From positions 186,001 to 250,000 of the forward strand of contig CAWBTC010000005.1 in the NCBI GenBank assembly GCA_963791635.1: DNA of 64,000 nt. Direction: 5' to 3'. The notes beneath the pieces are model-generated. The model saw nothing but the letters and a program-made list of their open reading frames with translations, had not been told where the DNA came from and did no database searches. This document shows, one piece after another, positions 1-8,500 of this stretch (the first letter of the stretch is position 1; each line of letters starts with the position of its first letter). Source of the stretch: VFMC01 sp963791635. GTDB taxonomy: Bacteria; Actinomycetota; Acidimicrobiia; Acidimicrobiales; Ilumatobacteraceae. The position numbers were made by a program, and so were the translations under genes.

Positions 1-4
1 TCAT
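1..4 (-). CDS. Start of a gene running off the left edge
   Basis: Only the start codon is inside the window: ATG on the minus strand at 4-2, preceded at about 11-17 by GAGGAGG, an excellent ribosome binding site with a normal spacer. It lies about 100 bases downstream of the CopC/CopD gene on the same strand, so it may be co-transcribed with it. Nothing can be said about the product. Confidence rests only on the binding site and start codon. Confidence 0.4.
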
Positions 5-107
5 GACGGTCCTCCTCGTGCGCGAACGATAATCCGCTCCCGATGGTCCAGGATCCAGAACGCGGACGCCATGCGCCAGGGCACAACGTCATAGCCGCCG
101 CGGAGGG

Positions 108-1754
108 TCAACGGATCTCGGCCTCGATGGTGAAGATCACCTGATCGAACTCGCCGTAGCGGGCGGTGACTTCGATCTCCCAGACACCGGGGAGGGGAAA
201 GTCGGCGGCGTTGGTGGTCACGTGGTTGGGGCCGGCCGGCGTGACGGTGATCTCGAGCGGGCCGAGCTGCTCCTCCGGGAGCGATGCGGTGACGGTGATC
301 TCGTCGGCCTTGTCGAGGCTGCCACCAGGGCTGTTGATGACGACGTGCAGGGTGGTGCCACCGGTACGGGCCGGGGCGAGCTCGATCTGAGCGACGCGCA
401 CTCCTTGGACGTCGCTTGCCGACACGGTGACGGGGGCCGGGTTGGCGAGCGCGACCGGTGGTGGGGTGTTGACGAGGCCTGCGGTCGCGCCGAGCACGAC
501 AGCCATGCCGACTGCTTCGAGGATCGCCGAGCGCCGGATCGTCGTCAGCGAGGGTGCCGCTCCGTCGTCGTTCGTCGCTGCCGCCGTTCGGCGGTGGCGG
601 GCAAGCACGCTTCGGCTGACGGCAGCGCCAGCCACGACCACGACGACGACGACGAGCTTGACGACCAACCAGCGTCCGTACGACGTGTCGGTGAGCCCAT
701 CGAGTCCGTCGAGTTGACGCCAACCGTTCACGAATCCGGTGCCGGCGAGCACGACCACCGAACCCAGTGCCCAGGGCGAGACAGCGGATGCGGTCTGCCA
801 GAGTCGTGGCCGGGGGGCGACCGCCACGATCACCACCAGCGCACCGATCCACACCGTCATCGCGGTGAGATGCAACACGGTCGCGACGAAGCCGGCGGCG
901 GTCCATCGTCCCGTCGCGGCATGACCACCCGCGGTGATGATCGCGAACGTTGTGCCCGCAGCCGCGAGTCCGCTGATCGATGCGATCCTCCGGTCGCCGA
1001 ACGAAGTTCGCGCTCGGATCGCGAGTGGCGCGACGGCGAGCGGGATCAGGCGAGCGAACCACCACCTCCCGGATCGGGTGTCGATCACGTCGGGCCAACC
1101 GCCGGGCGACCATCCGGTGTCGGTGATCGCCGATGCCTGGGCAGCGATCATCAACACGGTGCCGATCGCGGCAGCGGCGGCCCCGATGGTCGCAAGCATC
1201 GCCGTGCGCGTGCTGCCGAGCAGTGTGGGTGCGCAGATCGCGGTGAGTGCAAGGACGCCGATCAACAGCGCGAACCCTGCGTAGCCGAACCATCGTCCGA
1301 TCCCGAGCCAGCCGGTCGCCCCGGTGTCGGTGGTTGCCCCGCGGGCCTGAGCGAGGAGCAACGCACCTGGGTTGTTCGATGGCGCTCCGACCGTGAACAA
1401 GAACGCGCCGCTGATCGGGTGGGAGTCGGCCGACACCGCGCTCCAACCGACTGCGTACGTGCCGTCGTCGAGGGCCGGTACGGCGACTCGCATCGTGGCG
1501 TCCCCGAGGGACTGATCCGCGTCGCCGACGTCGATCGGTGTGCCGTTGCCGGCGAGCAGACGGATCGAGCCTTCCACCGGGTCGACCGGCTCGGTGAAGG
1601 TGAGCACGATTGCCGTCGGCGCCGTCTCGAGCACCGCGCCATCAGCAGGATCGGACGATGCCAATGACGCGTGCGCGCCTGCGGTGCCCGCCCAACCCGC
1701 CAGCACGACACCGACCGTGACGGCCGCCGTGAACGCGGAACGCCGTCGGTTCAT
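108..1754 (-). CDS. CopC/CopD-type copper resistance membrane protein
   Basis: A 548-residue protein combining three parts seen in copper-handling proteins. It opens with a signal peptide ending near AGTAGAHA, so that a histidine lies close to the mature N-terminus, as in CopC copper-binding domains (HASLASSDPADG). The CopC beta-sandwich covers about residues 28-125. A CopD-like block of roughly eight membrane helices follows (about 145-425). The C-terminal 100 residues form an extracytoplasmic beta domain resembling YtkA/FixH-type modules. The order matches YcnJ-like fusions, which are linked to copper uptake or homeostasis. The gene is divergent from the metal-sensor operon at 1921-5130, with an inverted repeat between them. 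Which direction copper moves cannot be read from the sequence. Confidence 0.85.
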   Translation of the reverse strand: MNRRRSAFTAAVTVGVVLAGWAGTAGAHASLASSDPADGAVLETAPTAIVLTFTEPVDPVEGSIRLLAGNGTPIDVGDADQSLGDATMRVAVPALDDGTYAVGWSAVSADSHPISGAFLFTVGAPSNNPGALLLAQARGATTDTGATGWLGIGRWFGYAGFALLIGVLALTAICAPTLLGSTRTAMLATIGAAAAAIGTVLMIAAQASAITDTGWSPGGWPDVIDTRSGRWWFARLIPLAVAPLAIRARTSFGDRRIASISGLAAAGTTFAIITAGGHAATGRWTAAGFVATVLHLTAMTVWIGALVVIVAVAPRPRLWQTASAVSPWALGSVVVLAGTGFVNGWRQLDGLDGLTDTSYGRWLVVKLVVVVVVVAGAAVSRSVLARHRRTAAATNDDGAAPSLTTIRRSAILEAVGMAVVLGATAGLVNTPPPVALANPAPVTVSASDVQGVRVAQIELAPARTGGTTLHVVINSPGGSLDKADEITVTASLPEEQLGPLEITVTPAGPNHVTTNAADFPLPGVWEIEVTARYGEFDQVIFTIEAEIR

Positions 1755-1852
1755 CGGGCAGCGGCGACAGCGAAGACGATCGACCTCATCTGGAGCATGC
1801 CGGAAGCGGCGTGGACAGGGTCTTGACGCACGAAACGACGGTAGTAGATCAT

Positions 1853-1868
1853 CTGTACATGTGTACAG
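1853..1868. promoter_or_regulatory. Inverted-repeat operator candidate for the ArsR-type sensor
   Basis: CTGTACA-TG-TGTACAG: two perfect 7-bp arms separated by 2 bp. It lies in the 166-bp divergent gap between the CopC/CopD gene (start 1754) and the leader ORF/arsR operon (start 1921). The size and position suit binding by a dimeric ArsR/SmtB-family repressor, which could control both directions. Binding itself is inferred. Confidence 0.6.
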
Positions 1869-1920
1869 TCATCCCGAGTATCCAGATCACCTGCCCCCGG
1901 ATGGCTGGAGGAGCACGCAG

Positions 1921-2004
1921 ATGACGATCGCCAGTGGAGTCCCAATGGAATCGCCAGTGGAGTCGCCAGTGGAGTCCACAATGGAATCGACAGTTGCGAG
2001 GTGA
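1921..2004 (+). CDS. 27-residue leader peptide coupled to arsR
   Basis: A short ORF too small for normal gene calling. It has a near-ideal ribosome binding site (GGAGGAG at 1907-1913) 7 bases before ATG 1921. Its TGA overlaps the GTG start of the ArsR gene (GTGA at 2001-2004), the arrangement used for translational coupling. The arsR GTG has no comparable site of its own. The peptide is made of imprecise MESPVESPVEST-type repeats because the DNA (about 1931-1985) is a 12-bp tandem repeat. It contains no Cys or His, so metal binding by the peptide is unlikely; coupling is the more plausible role. An alternative reading is that arsR starts here in another frame by accident of the repeats. Confidence 0.5.
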   Translation: MTIASGVPMESPVESPVESTMESTVAR

Positions 2005-2348
2005 CCTTGATCGATGCCGATCGAGTCGCCGCGGCACGCCGGCGCGTCCCGTCGCCAGCCGAGACCGATCGTCTTGCCGAGTGGTTCAAGGTGCTCGGAG
2101 ATCCGACCAGGGCGCGCATCCTCTACGCCCTCCTCGAGGCCGGCGAATTGTGCGTGTGCGATCTCGCAGCCACCGTCGACGTGGTCGAGTCGACGGTGTC
2201 GCACGCGCTTCGGTGGCTCCGCGGTGCCGGCGTCGTGCGGGCGCGGAGATCGGGTCGGATGATGTACTACAGCCTCGACGACGAGCACGTCCGGATGATG
2301 CTCGACCTCGGTCGCGAACACCTGCGCCACCGCCTCGGAGCGCACTGA
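2001..2348 (+). CDS. ArsR/SmtB-family metal-sensing repressor
   Basis: A 115-residue winged-helix repressor. ELCVCDL at residues 49-55 carries the two cysteines (C51, C53) of the alpha3 metal site of ArsR/CadC types. The alpha5 zinc site of SmtB/CzrA types, D-x-H-x10-H-x-x-H, is also present: D94, H96, H107, H110. The recognition helix is around VDVVESTVSHALRWL. Having both sites resembles CadC or SmtB, and suggests Zn(II)/Cd(II)/Co(II)-type divalent sensing rather than arsenite alone. The GTG start is fixed by the GTGA overlap with the leader ORF, and its stop shares a base with the ATG of the CDF pump. It most likely represses this operon from the palindrome at 1853-1868, with metal releasing it. 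Confidence 0.9.
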   Translation: MTLIDADRVAAARRRVPSPAETDRLAEWFKVLGDPTRARILYALLEAGELCVCDLAATVDVVESTVSHALRWLRGAGVVRARRSGRMMYYSLDDEHVRMMLDLGREHLRHRLGAH

Positions 2349-3253
2349 TGGGGCACGATCACGAGCACGTCAACCTCCGCGCCGGGGCACGCCACGCGGG
2401 TCGACTCCGCATCTCGTTCGTGCTGATCCTTGCGTTCCTCGTCGTGCAGATCGTCGTCGGCATCGCTGCCGGTTCGCTGGCCCTGCTCTCCGATGCGGGG
2501 CACATGGCGACCGATGCGCTCGGCCTGGGCATGGCCCTCGCCGCGATCAGTGCCGCCAACCGCGCCCGTCATGCGAGCCATCGCACGTTCGGTCTGTATC
2601 GCCTCGAGATCCTGGCGGCCTTGGCCAATGCGGTGTTGTTGTTCGGCGTCGCCGCATACGTGCTCGTCGAAGCTGTCCGCCGGCTCGGCGAACCACCGGA
2701 GGTGGCGTCGACACCGGTGCTGGTGGTGGGCGTGATCGGTCTCGCCGTCAACATCGTCGCGTTCTTGTTGCTCCGCCAGGGGGCCGCAGAGAGCCTCAAC
2801 GTACGAGGCGCGTACCTCGAGGTCATGTCCGACACGCTCGGATCGATCGGTGTGATCATCGCTGCGATCGTCATGGCGATCACCGGCTGGGGTTGGGTCG
2901 ACCCTGTCGTGGGCGCCGGCATCGGGCTGTTCATCCTGCCCCGCGCCTGGCGTCTCGGGCGCGACGCCCTCAGGGTGCTGGTGCAGGCCGCGCCTGCTGA
3001 CATCGACCTCGACGCGGTTGCTGCGGCGCTCGGCGCGCTCGACGACGTGACCGACGTCCACGACCTCCATGTGTGGACGCTCACCAGCGAGATGAACGTC
3101 CTCACGGCACACCTCGCCGTCGGTGCCGTCGGACACACCCAGGGCGTGCTGATCGCTGCGCAGGCGCTGCTCGCGGAGGACTTCGGTCTCGCTCATGCCA
3201 CACTCCAGGTCGAAGTGGGCGCCAATCACAACTGTGAGGAGATGACGTGGTGA
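2348..3253 (+). CDS. CDF-family divalent cation efflux transporter (CzcD-like)
   Basis: A 301-residue cation diffusion facilitator, a proton-coupled exporter of Zn(II)/Cd(II)/Co(II) in the plasma membrane. The N-terminus is His-rich (GHDHEH). Six membrane helices follow, then a cytoplasmic domain of about 90 residues. In helix 2 the site-A ligands are H and D (SDAGHMATDALG). In helix 5 the usual His of HxxxD is replaced by Glu (LEVMSDTLGS), an oddity that may change metal preference. The ATG shares one base with the arsR stop, so the sensor and pump are translated together. It overlaps the next gene by 7 bases. Metal identity is inferred from the partner repressor. Confidence 0.9.
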   Translation: MGHDHEHVNLRAGARHAGRLRISFVLILAFLVVQIVVGIAAGSLALLSDAGHMATDALGLGMALAAISAANRARHASHRTFGLYRLEILAALANAVLLFGVAAYVLVEAVRRLGEPPEVASTPVLVVGVIGLAVNIVAFLLLRQGAAESLNVRGAYLEVMSDTLGSIGVIIAAIVMAITGWGWVDPVVGAGIGLFILPRAWRLGRDALRVLVQAAPADIDLDAVAAALGALDDVTDVHDLHVWTLTSEMNVLTAHLAVGAVGHTQGVLIAAQALLAEDFGLAHATLQVEVGANHNCEEMTW

Positions 3254-4059
3254 GTCCTGCCGACGGAAACCGAACGTCCACCAAGGCACGCGCCGGCGGC
3301 CCTCAGCCGGGCGGTCGGCCGAAGCGTCGGCGTGACACCTGGACGATCGTTGTCGGTGTGGTCGGTGCTGTCGTGGCTGCCGTGCTGATCATCGCCGTCG
3401 TCCAGGCTGGCGACGACGAGGAGACGTCCAGCGCACCGCCCGTCACGGTCGCGGCGGGGTCGGCCACCGAGACCGGGGCCGCAGAGACTGGGGCGGAAAC
3501 TCCGAGTTCGGTCACGTTCGCGCCCGACGACGCGCACGCGAACCTCCCGGCCGAACCAGGATGCGACCAGCTGTTCGTCCACTCGGCGATGGCGATGTGG
3601 ACCCCGATCCTCGCCGACGAGCTCCTCGACTACGACTGTCCGTTCCCGTTCGAGCCCGATCAGGTCTCGATGGACGGCGGCGCCGAGGACGCCTCCATCG
3701 CCGCTCCGTTCGAACCGCATCGCTATCAGGAGATCTTCGACATCATCGCTACCGAGAAGTTCGGGATGTGTGCCGTCACCCGACTCGGTGAGCCGTCCAT
3801 TCGAGGGTTCGTCTACGGCTTCAGCACCAAGCTCCGCGCCGACTCCTGCGTGAACAACGACCCGAACGTCGAGGTGATCGCGCGCGAGTACGCCTCCCGG
3901 CCTCATCGGGACGAGGCCGCGAACACGAGCGCGGGCACCGTCGATCGAACGCTGGCGCTGGGTCGCTGGACGATCACCGTCGACGGCGACGACCCCGCAG
4001 CTGTCGAACGCCTCGCGGCCCAACTCGAAGCGATCGGCGCGTCCGCCGTCGACCCGTGA
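3247..4059 (+). CDS. Membrane-anchored extracytoplasmic protein of unknown function
   Basis: A 270-residue protein I do not recognise as a named family. Residues 1-30 are basic and glycine/proline-rich. A single membrane helix (about 33-55, TWTIVVGVVGAVVAAVLIIAVV) follows, then an acidic, threonine-rich linker. The C-terminal domain of about 170 residues should lie outside the cytoplasm. It has four cysteines (GCDQ, YDCPF, GMCAV, DSCVN) that could form two disulfides. The GTG start at 3247 overlaps the end of the CDF gene and has AGGAG at 3237-3241, so it belongs to the metal operon. A role in metal handling outside the membrane is only inferred from context. Confidence 0.75.
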   Translation: MVSPADGNRTSTKARAGGPQPGGRPKRRRDTWTIVVGVVGAVVAAVLIIAVVQAGDDEETSSAPPVTVAAGSATETGAAETGAETPSSVTFAPDDAHANLPAEPGCDQLFVHSAMAMWTPILADELLDYDCPFPFEPDQVSMDGGAEDASIAAPFEPHRYQEIFDIIATEKFGMCAVTRLGEPSIRGFVYGFSTKLRADSCVNNDPNVEVIAREYASRPHRDEAANTSAGTVDRTLALGRWTITVDGDDPAAVERLAAQLEAIGASAVDP

Positions 4060-4101
4060 ACCAGTCGTCGGTGACACGCGAGCAGAGCTGAGGCACGTCC
4101 T

Positions 4102-5130
4102 GTGAACCGTGCGGGCGTCATCCGCTGCTCCCTCGCAGCTGTGTTGTTCGGCGCGTCGGCACCGCTCGCGTCGCGACTCACCGAGGACATGGGCGTGTTC
4201 ATGCTCGCCGGGCTGCTGTACGTCGGGGCTGCCCTGGCGGTGCTGCCGGTCGTCTGGCGGACACCACCTTCACGGGCAGCCGTACGTCAGTCGTTGCCGA
4301 ACCTGTCAGTGGCAGTGGTGCTCGGGGGTGCGATCGGCCCGGTGCTGCTGGCCGCGGGTCTCGGGCGTGTTCCTGCGGCGACGTCGGCGTTGCTGCTCAA
4401 CTTGGAGCTCGTGTTCACGACGCTCGTCGCCGGTCTCGTGTTCCACGAGCACATCGGCCGGCGTGTGATGGTCGGGACGGGGCTGGTGGTGGCAGGTGGC
4501 GTCGCACTCGGGTGGTCGGGCAGCCCCGACCTTCGCTGGGGAGCGCTCCTCATCGCCGGGGCCTGTCTGTGCTGGGCGTTCGACAACAGCGTGACGGCAG
4601 CGCTCGATCGGATCACACCGGCCGCCATCACGTTCGTGAAGGGGGTGATCGCAGGTGGCACCAATCTGGCGATCGGCCTCGCGACGACGAATCCACCGAA
4701 CATCGGTCCGGTGTTCTGGGCGCTCGTGATCGGTGCGTTCGGATACGGCGCCTCGATCACCCTGTGGGTGTCGGGTGCACGCGACCTCGGCGCCGCTCGC
4801 GGCCAGCTCGTGTTTGCCACGGCGCCCTTCGTCGGAGCGATCGTCGCTTGGTTCGTGCTGTCCGAGGCGCTCACCGGTCGGGAGATGATCGCGTTCGTGA
4901 GCGGTGCAGCCGGTGTGGCGTTCGTGCTTCGGAGCGATCACGAACACGAACATGTCCACGACGCGGTGATCCACGAACACGAACACGTCCACGACGGGCA
5001 CCACCACCATGACCACGACGACCTGCACGGTTCAGACATGGGCCGGCATTCACATGTGCATCGTCACGAGCCGCTGACGCACAAGCATCCTCACGTGCCG
5101 GATCTGCATCACAAGCATGCGCACCGCTGA
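4102..5130 (+). CDS. EamA/DMT-family transporter with a histidine-rich tail
   Basis: A 342-residue protein with about ten membrane helices in the two-EamA-repeat arrangement of the drug/metabolite transporter superfamily (about residues 1-278). The last 65 residues are a hydrophilic tail with about 25 histidines in HEHEH, HHHHDHDD and HKHPH clusters. Such tails bind Zn(II)/Ni(II)/Co(II) in other transporters. Together with the ArsR sensor and CDF pump upstream (gap 42 bp after the anchored protein), this suggests a metal or metal-chelate substrate instead of the amino acids or drugs common in the family. Its GTG start at 4102 is the first in frame before the first helix. Confidence 0.8.
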   Translation: MNRAGVIRCSLAAVLFGASAPLASRLTEDMGVFMLAGLLYVGAALAVLPVVWRTPPSRAAVRQSLPNLSVAVVLGGAIGPVLLAAGLGRVPAATSALLLNLELVFTTLVAGLVFHEHIGRRVMVGTGLVVAGGVALGWSGSPDLRWGALLIAGACLCWAFDNSVTAALDRITPAAITFVKGVIAGGTNLAIGLATTNPPNIGPVFWALVIGAFGYGASITLWVSGARDLGAARGQLVFATAPFVGAIVAWFVLSEALTGREMIAFVSGAAGVAFVLRSDHEHEHVHDAVIHEHEHVHDGHHHHDHDDLHGSDMGRHSHVHRHEPLTHKHPHVPDLHHKHAHR

Positions 5131-5155
5131 ACTGCAGATGCCACGAACAGACCCG

Positions 5156-5398
5156 TCAGGCGGGAGCGACCTGGGCGCGTGCGTAGTCGCGGCGAGCAAG
5201 GACCATCGACAGAGCCGAGATCGCCAGGAGCGCGCCGGCGATGACGAGCTCGAGCGAGCCGTTCCCACCGTCGGGGTCGATGCCGGTGAGGAGCTCGAAC
5301 CACTCGCGGGTGATGAGCGTGAGGACGAACAGGAACACGCCGACGACAGCGGTCGTGACCTCGAACCAGAACCGGCGTGGAAGGTTTCGGCGCATCAT
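5156..5398 (-). CDS. Small two-helix membrane protein
   Basis: About 80 residues with two hydrophobic helices (FWFEVTTAVVGVFLFVLTLI and LVIAGALLAISALSMVLA) joined by a short loop containing DPDGGNGSLE. The same layout and a DPDGG-type loop occur in small conserved actinobacterial membrane proteins without known function. I chose ATG 5398 (MMRRN), because longer versions add a proline/serine-rich stretch unlikely to be translated. It is convergent with the DMT transporter gene, 25 bases apart. Confidence 0.6.
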   Translation of the reverse strand: MMRRNLPRRFWFEVTTAVVGVFLFVLTLITREWFELLTGIDPDGGNGSLELVIAGALLAISALSMVLARRDYARAQVAPA

Positions 5399-5511
5399 CG
5401 GGCCTTTCGTCGAAGGTGAGCGGAGCACGGGCCCACACGGCACTGCCAGCCTACGGGGTCGGGTCCTCGCCGTGAGGATGCGATGCGTCGATCAGTGACA
5501 GGATTCGATGC

Positions 5512-8500
5512 ATGCCGACCGTTGACCCCAAGTTTCTGAGCCAGCTCCGCTACCGCTGCATCGGCCCGACCCGTGGTGGGCGGGTGGTGGCCGTGGCAGC
5601 CGATCCGGTCAGGCCGTCGGTGTTCTACTTCGGTGCGGTCGCGGGTGGGGTGTGGAAGAGCGATGACGCGGGTCAGTACTGGGAGAACGTCACGGACGGC
5701 TTCCTGACGACGGCGTCGATCGGGGCGCTCGCAGTCGCACCGTCGGACGGCAACGTGATCTATGCCGGCACCGGCGAGTCGACGATCCGGATCGACGTCA
5801 CCCACGGCGACGGCGTCTACAAGTCAACCGATGCCGGTGTCACCTGGCGGCACATCGGCCTCACCGAGTCGCGTCACGTCGGCGAGATCCGCGTGCACCC
5901 TGCCGACCCCGATGTCGTGTACGTCGCGGCGCTCGGTCATGCGTCGAAGGACAATCCCGAGCGAGGCCTGTACCGATCGCGCGACGGCGGTGAGACGTGG
6001 GAGCTCGTGTTGCACGTGAGCGAACGCGCTGGTGCCGTCGACGTGTCGCTCGATCCGAACAACCCGCGCATCGTGTTCGCCACCATCTGGCAGGCACGGC
6101 GCACGTTCTGGTCGATCGACAGCGGAGGACCCGACAGTGGCCTCTGGCGCTCGCGTGATGGTGGCGACACGTGGGAGGACATCGGCCATCGTCCCGGCAT
6201 GCCCGCCGGCATCCTCGGCAAGATCGGTGTGTCGGTGTCACCGGCTCGATCGGGCCGAGTGTTCGCGATGGTCGAGGCCGAAGGCCGCGCCCGCGGGCTC
6301 TATCGCTCGGACGACATCGGCGAGACCTGGGAGAAGGTGTCGTCGAACCCCGACCTCGGTTGGCGCCCCTGGTACTACGAACACGTCATCGCCCATCCGA
6401 CCAATGCTGACGAGGTGTTCGTGATGAACATGAAGGCGTGGCGATCGATCGACGGGGGCAAGAACTTCGAGGAGTTCCACACACCTCATGGTGACAACCA
6501 CGCACTCTGGATCGATCCGACCAACCCCGACCGCATGATCGGATGCGACGACGGTGGCGCCTGGGTCTCGTTGAATGCGGGCCGCTCGTGGTCGACGATC
6601 TACAACCAGCCGACCGCGCAGTTCTACCACCTGGCCACCGACGATCAGTTCCCGTACGTGGTGTACGGATCGCAACAGGACAACTCGAGCATCGCAGTGC
6701 CCAGCCAGACCGGGCTCGGCGCGATCAACTGGGCCGACTGCTACGCGCCAGGCACCGCCGAGAGCGGTTACGTGGCACCAAAGCCGGGCGACCCGAACAT
6801 CGTGTACGTCGGTGCGATCGGCAGCTCGCCCGGTGGTGGTGATGCACTCCAGCGCTACGACCACCGCACCAAGCAGATCCAGTTGGTGAACGTGTGGCCG
6901 GAGGCGTACCACGACGGCGCGAGCGCCGAGGTGCGCTTCCAGTGGACCTACCCGATCGTGTTCTCCCCACACGACGTCAACGTGCTGTACGCCGCAGGCA
7001 ACAAGGTGTTCCGCACGACCGACGAAGGGCACAGCTGGCAGGCGATCAGCCCCGACCTCACCTACGCCGATCCGGCGACGCTGGGAGTATCGGGACCGCT
7101 CACGATGGACACCGCCGGGGCAGAGATGTACGCGACGATCTTCTCGCTGATGGTGTCGGCGCACCAGCAGGGCGTGCTCGTCGCTGGATCCGACGACGGC
7201 CTGGTGCACCGGTCGATCGACGACGGTGGAAGCTGGACCGACGTCACCCCGCCCGACCTGGCGAAGTTCTCTCAGGTCACGATGATCGCCGAGTCGCCGC
7301 ACACGCCCGGAACGCTGTACCTCACGGCGGCACGGCACAAGATGGGTGATGATGCGCCGTACGTGTTCACGACCGCCGATCTCGGTGACACGTGGACCCG
7401 GATCGATGCCGGTATCCCGCCGCACGAGTTCTGCCGTGTGATCCGCGAAGACCCGAACCGTCGCGGGTTGCTCTACGTGGGCACCGAGCTCGGCATCCAC
7501 GTCTCGTTCGACAACGGCGACGCGTGGCAACCGCTGCAGTGCAACCTTCCGGTGAGCCCGGTCTACGACGTCGTGGTGAAAGGCACCGACCTCGTCGTCG
7601 CCACCCACGGGCGCTCGTTCTGGATCCTCGACGATCTGACGCCGCTGCACCAGATGCACGACGAGCTCTTCGGCGCGAGCCGTCACCTGTTGAAGCCGCG
7701 TGACACCGTCCGGACGCCGCCGCACATCAGCGCAGCGTGGCAGGGGTCGCCGGGCGGGAAGAACTACCACGTCACGAGCGGGCAGAACGCCACGTTCTAC
7801 CTGGACGAGCTGGAGACCGGCCACAAGCGCAAGCGGATGATCGATGCCGGCGACGATCTCGAGCGCGGCGTGTGCATCACCTACTCCCTCGACGAATCGG
7901 CGGTCGGCGACGCGAGTCTCACGATCAGCGACGGCGACGGCACCGAGATCGAGACCTTCTCGAGCACGATCCCCGCCGAGAAGAAGGATCGCCACGGTCT
8001 GTACATCACCGCGAGCGCCGGCATGAACAGGTTCCAGTGGCCGATGACGTACCCATCCGGCGTGAAGATGGTCGGCACCGAGTTCCACGAACGACCGGGT
8101 GGGCCACTCGCGATCCCCGGCACCTATCGGGCGACGCTGACCGTGGGGGAGTGGTCGATGACCCAGCCCTTCGAACTGCTCAAGGACCCGCGTGTCACGA
8201 CCAGCGACGAGGATCTGGTCGAGCAGTTCGCGCTGCTGATCCGGATCCGCGACTCGCTGTCAGAGATCGCGTCAGGGGTGAACACGATCCGTTCGTTGAA
8301 GCGTCAGCTCGGTGAGTGGGTCGCCCGTCTCGGCGATGACGAGTCGGCGAGTGATCTGATGGCCGAAGCCCGCACGCTCGTCGATCGGCTCGACGCGATC
8401 GAGGTCGAACTGGTGCAGGCAGAGCTCACCTCCGACGGCGATTCGCTCAACTACCGCGAGAAGCTGTTCGAGAAGCTCAGCGCTCTGCCGCCGGTGGTCA

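Noticed and set aside
1..1446. A 481-codon open frame antisense-shifted to the CopC/CopD gene
   Set aside because: Its product is almost only Arg, Gly, Asp and Pro, as expected from an off-frame reading of high-GC DNA, and the true gene in the same strand has clear domains.
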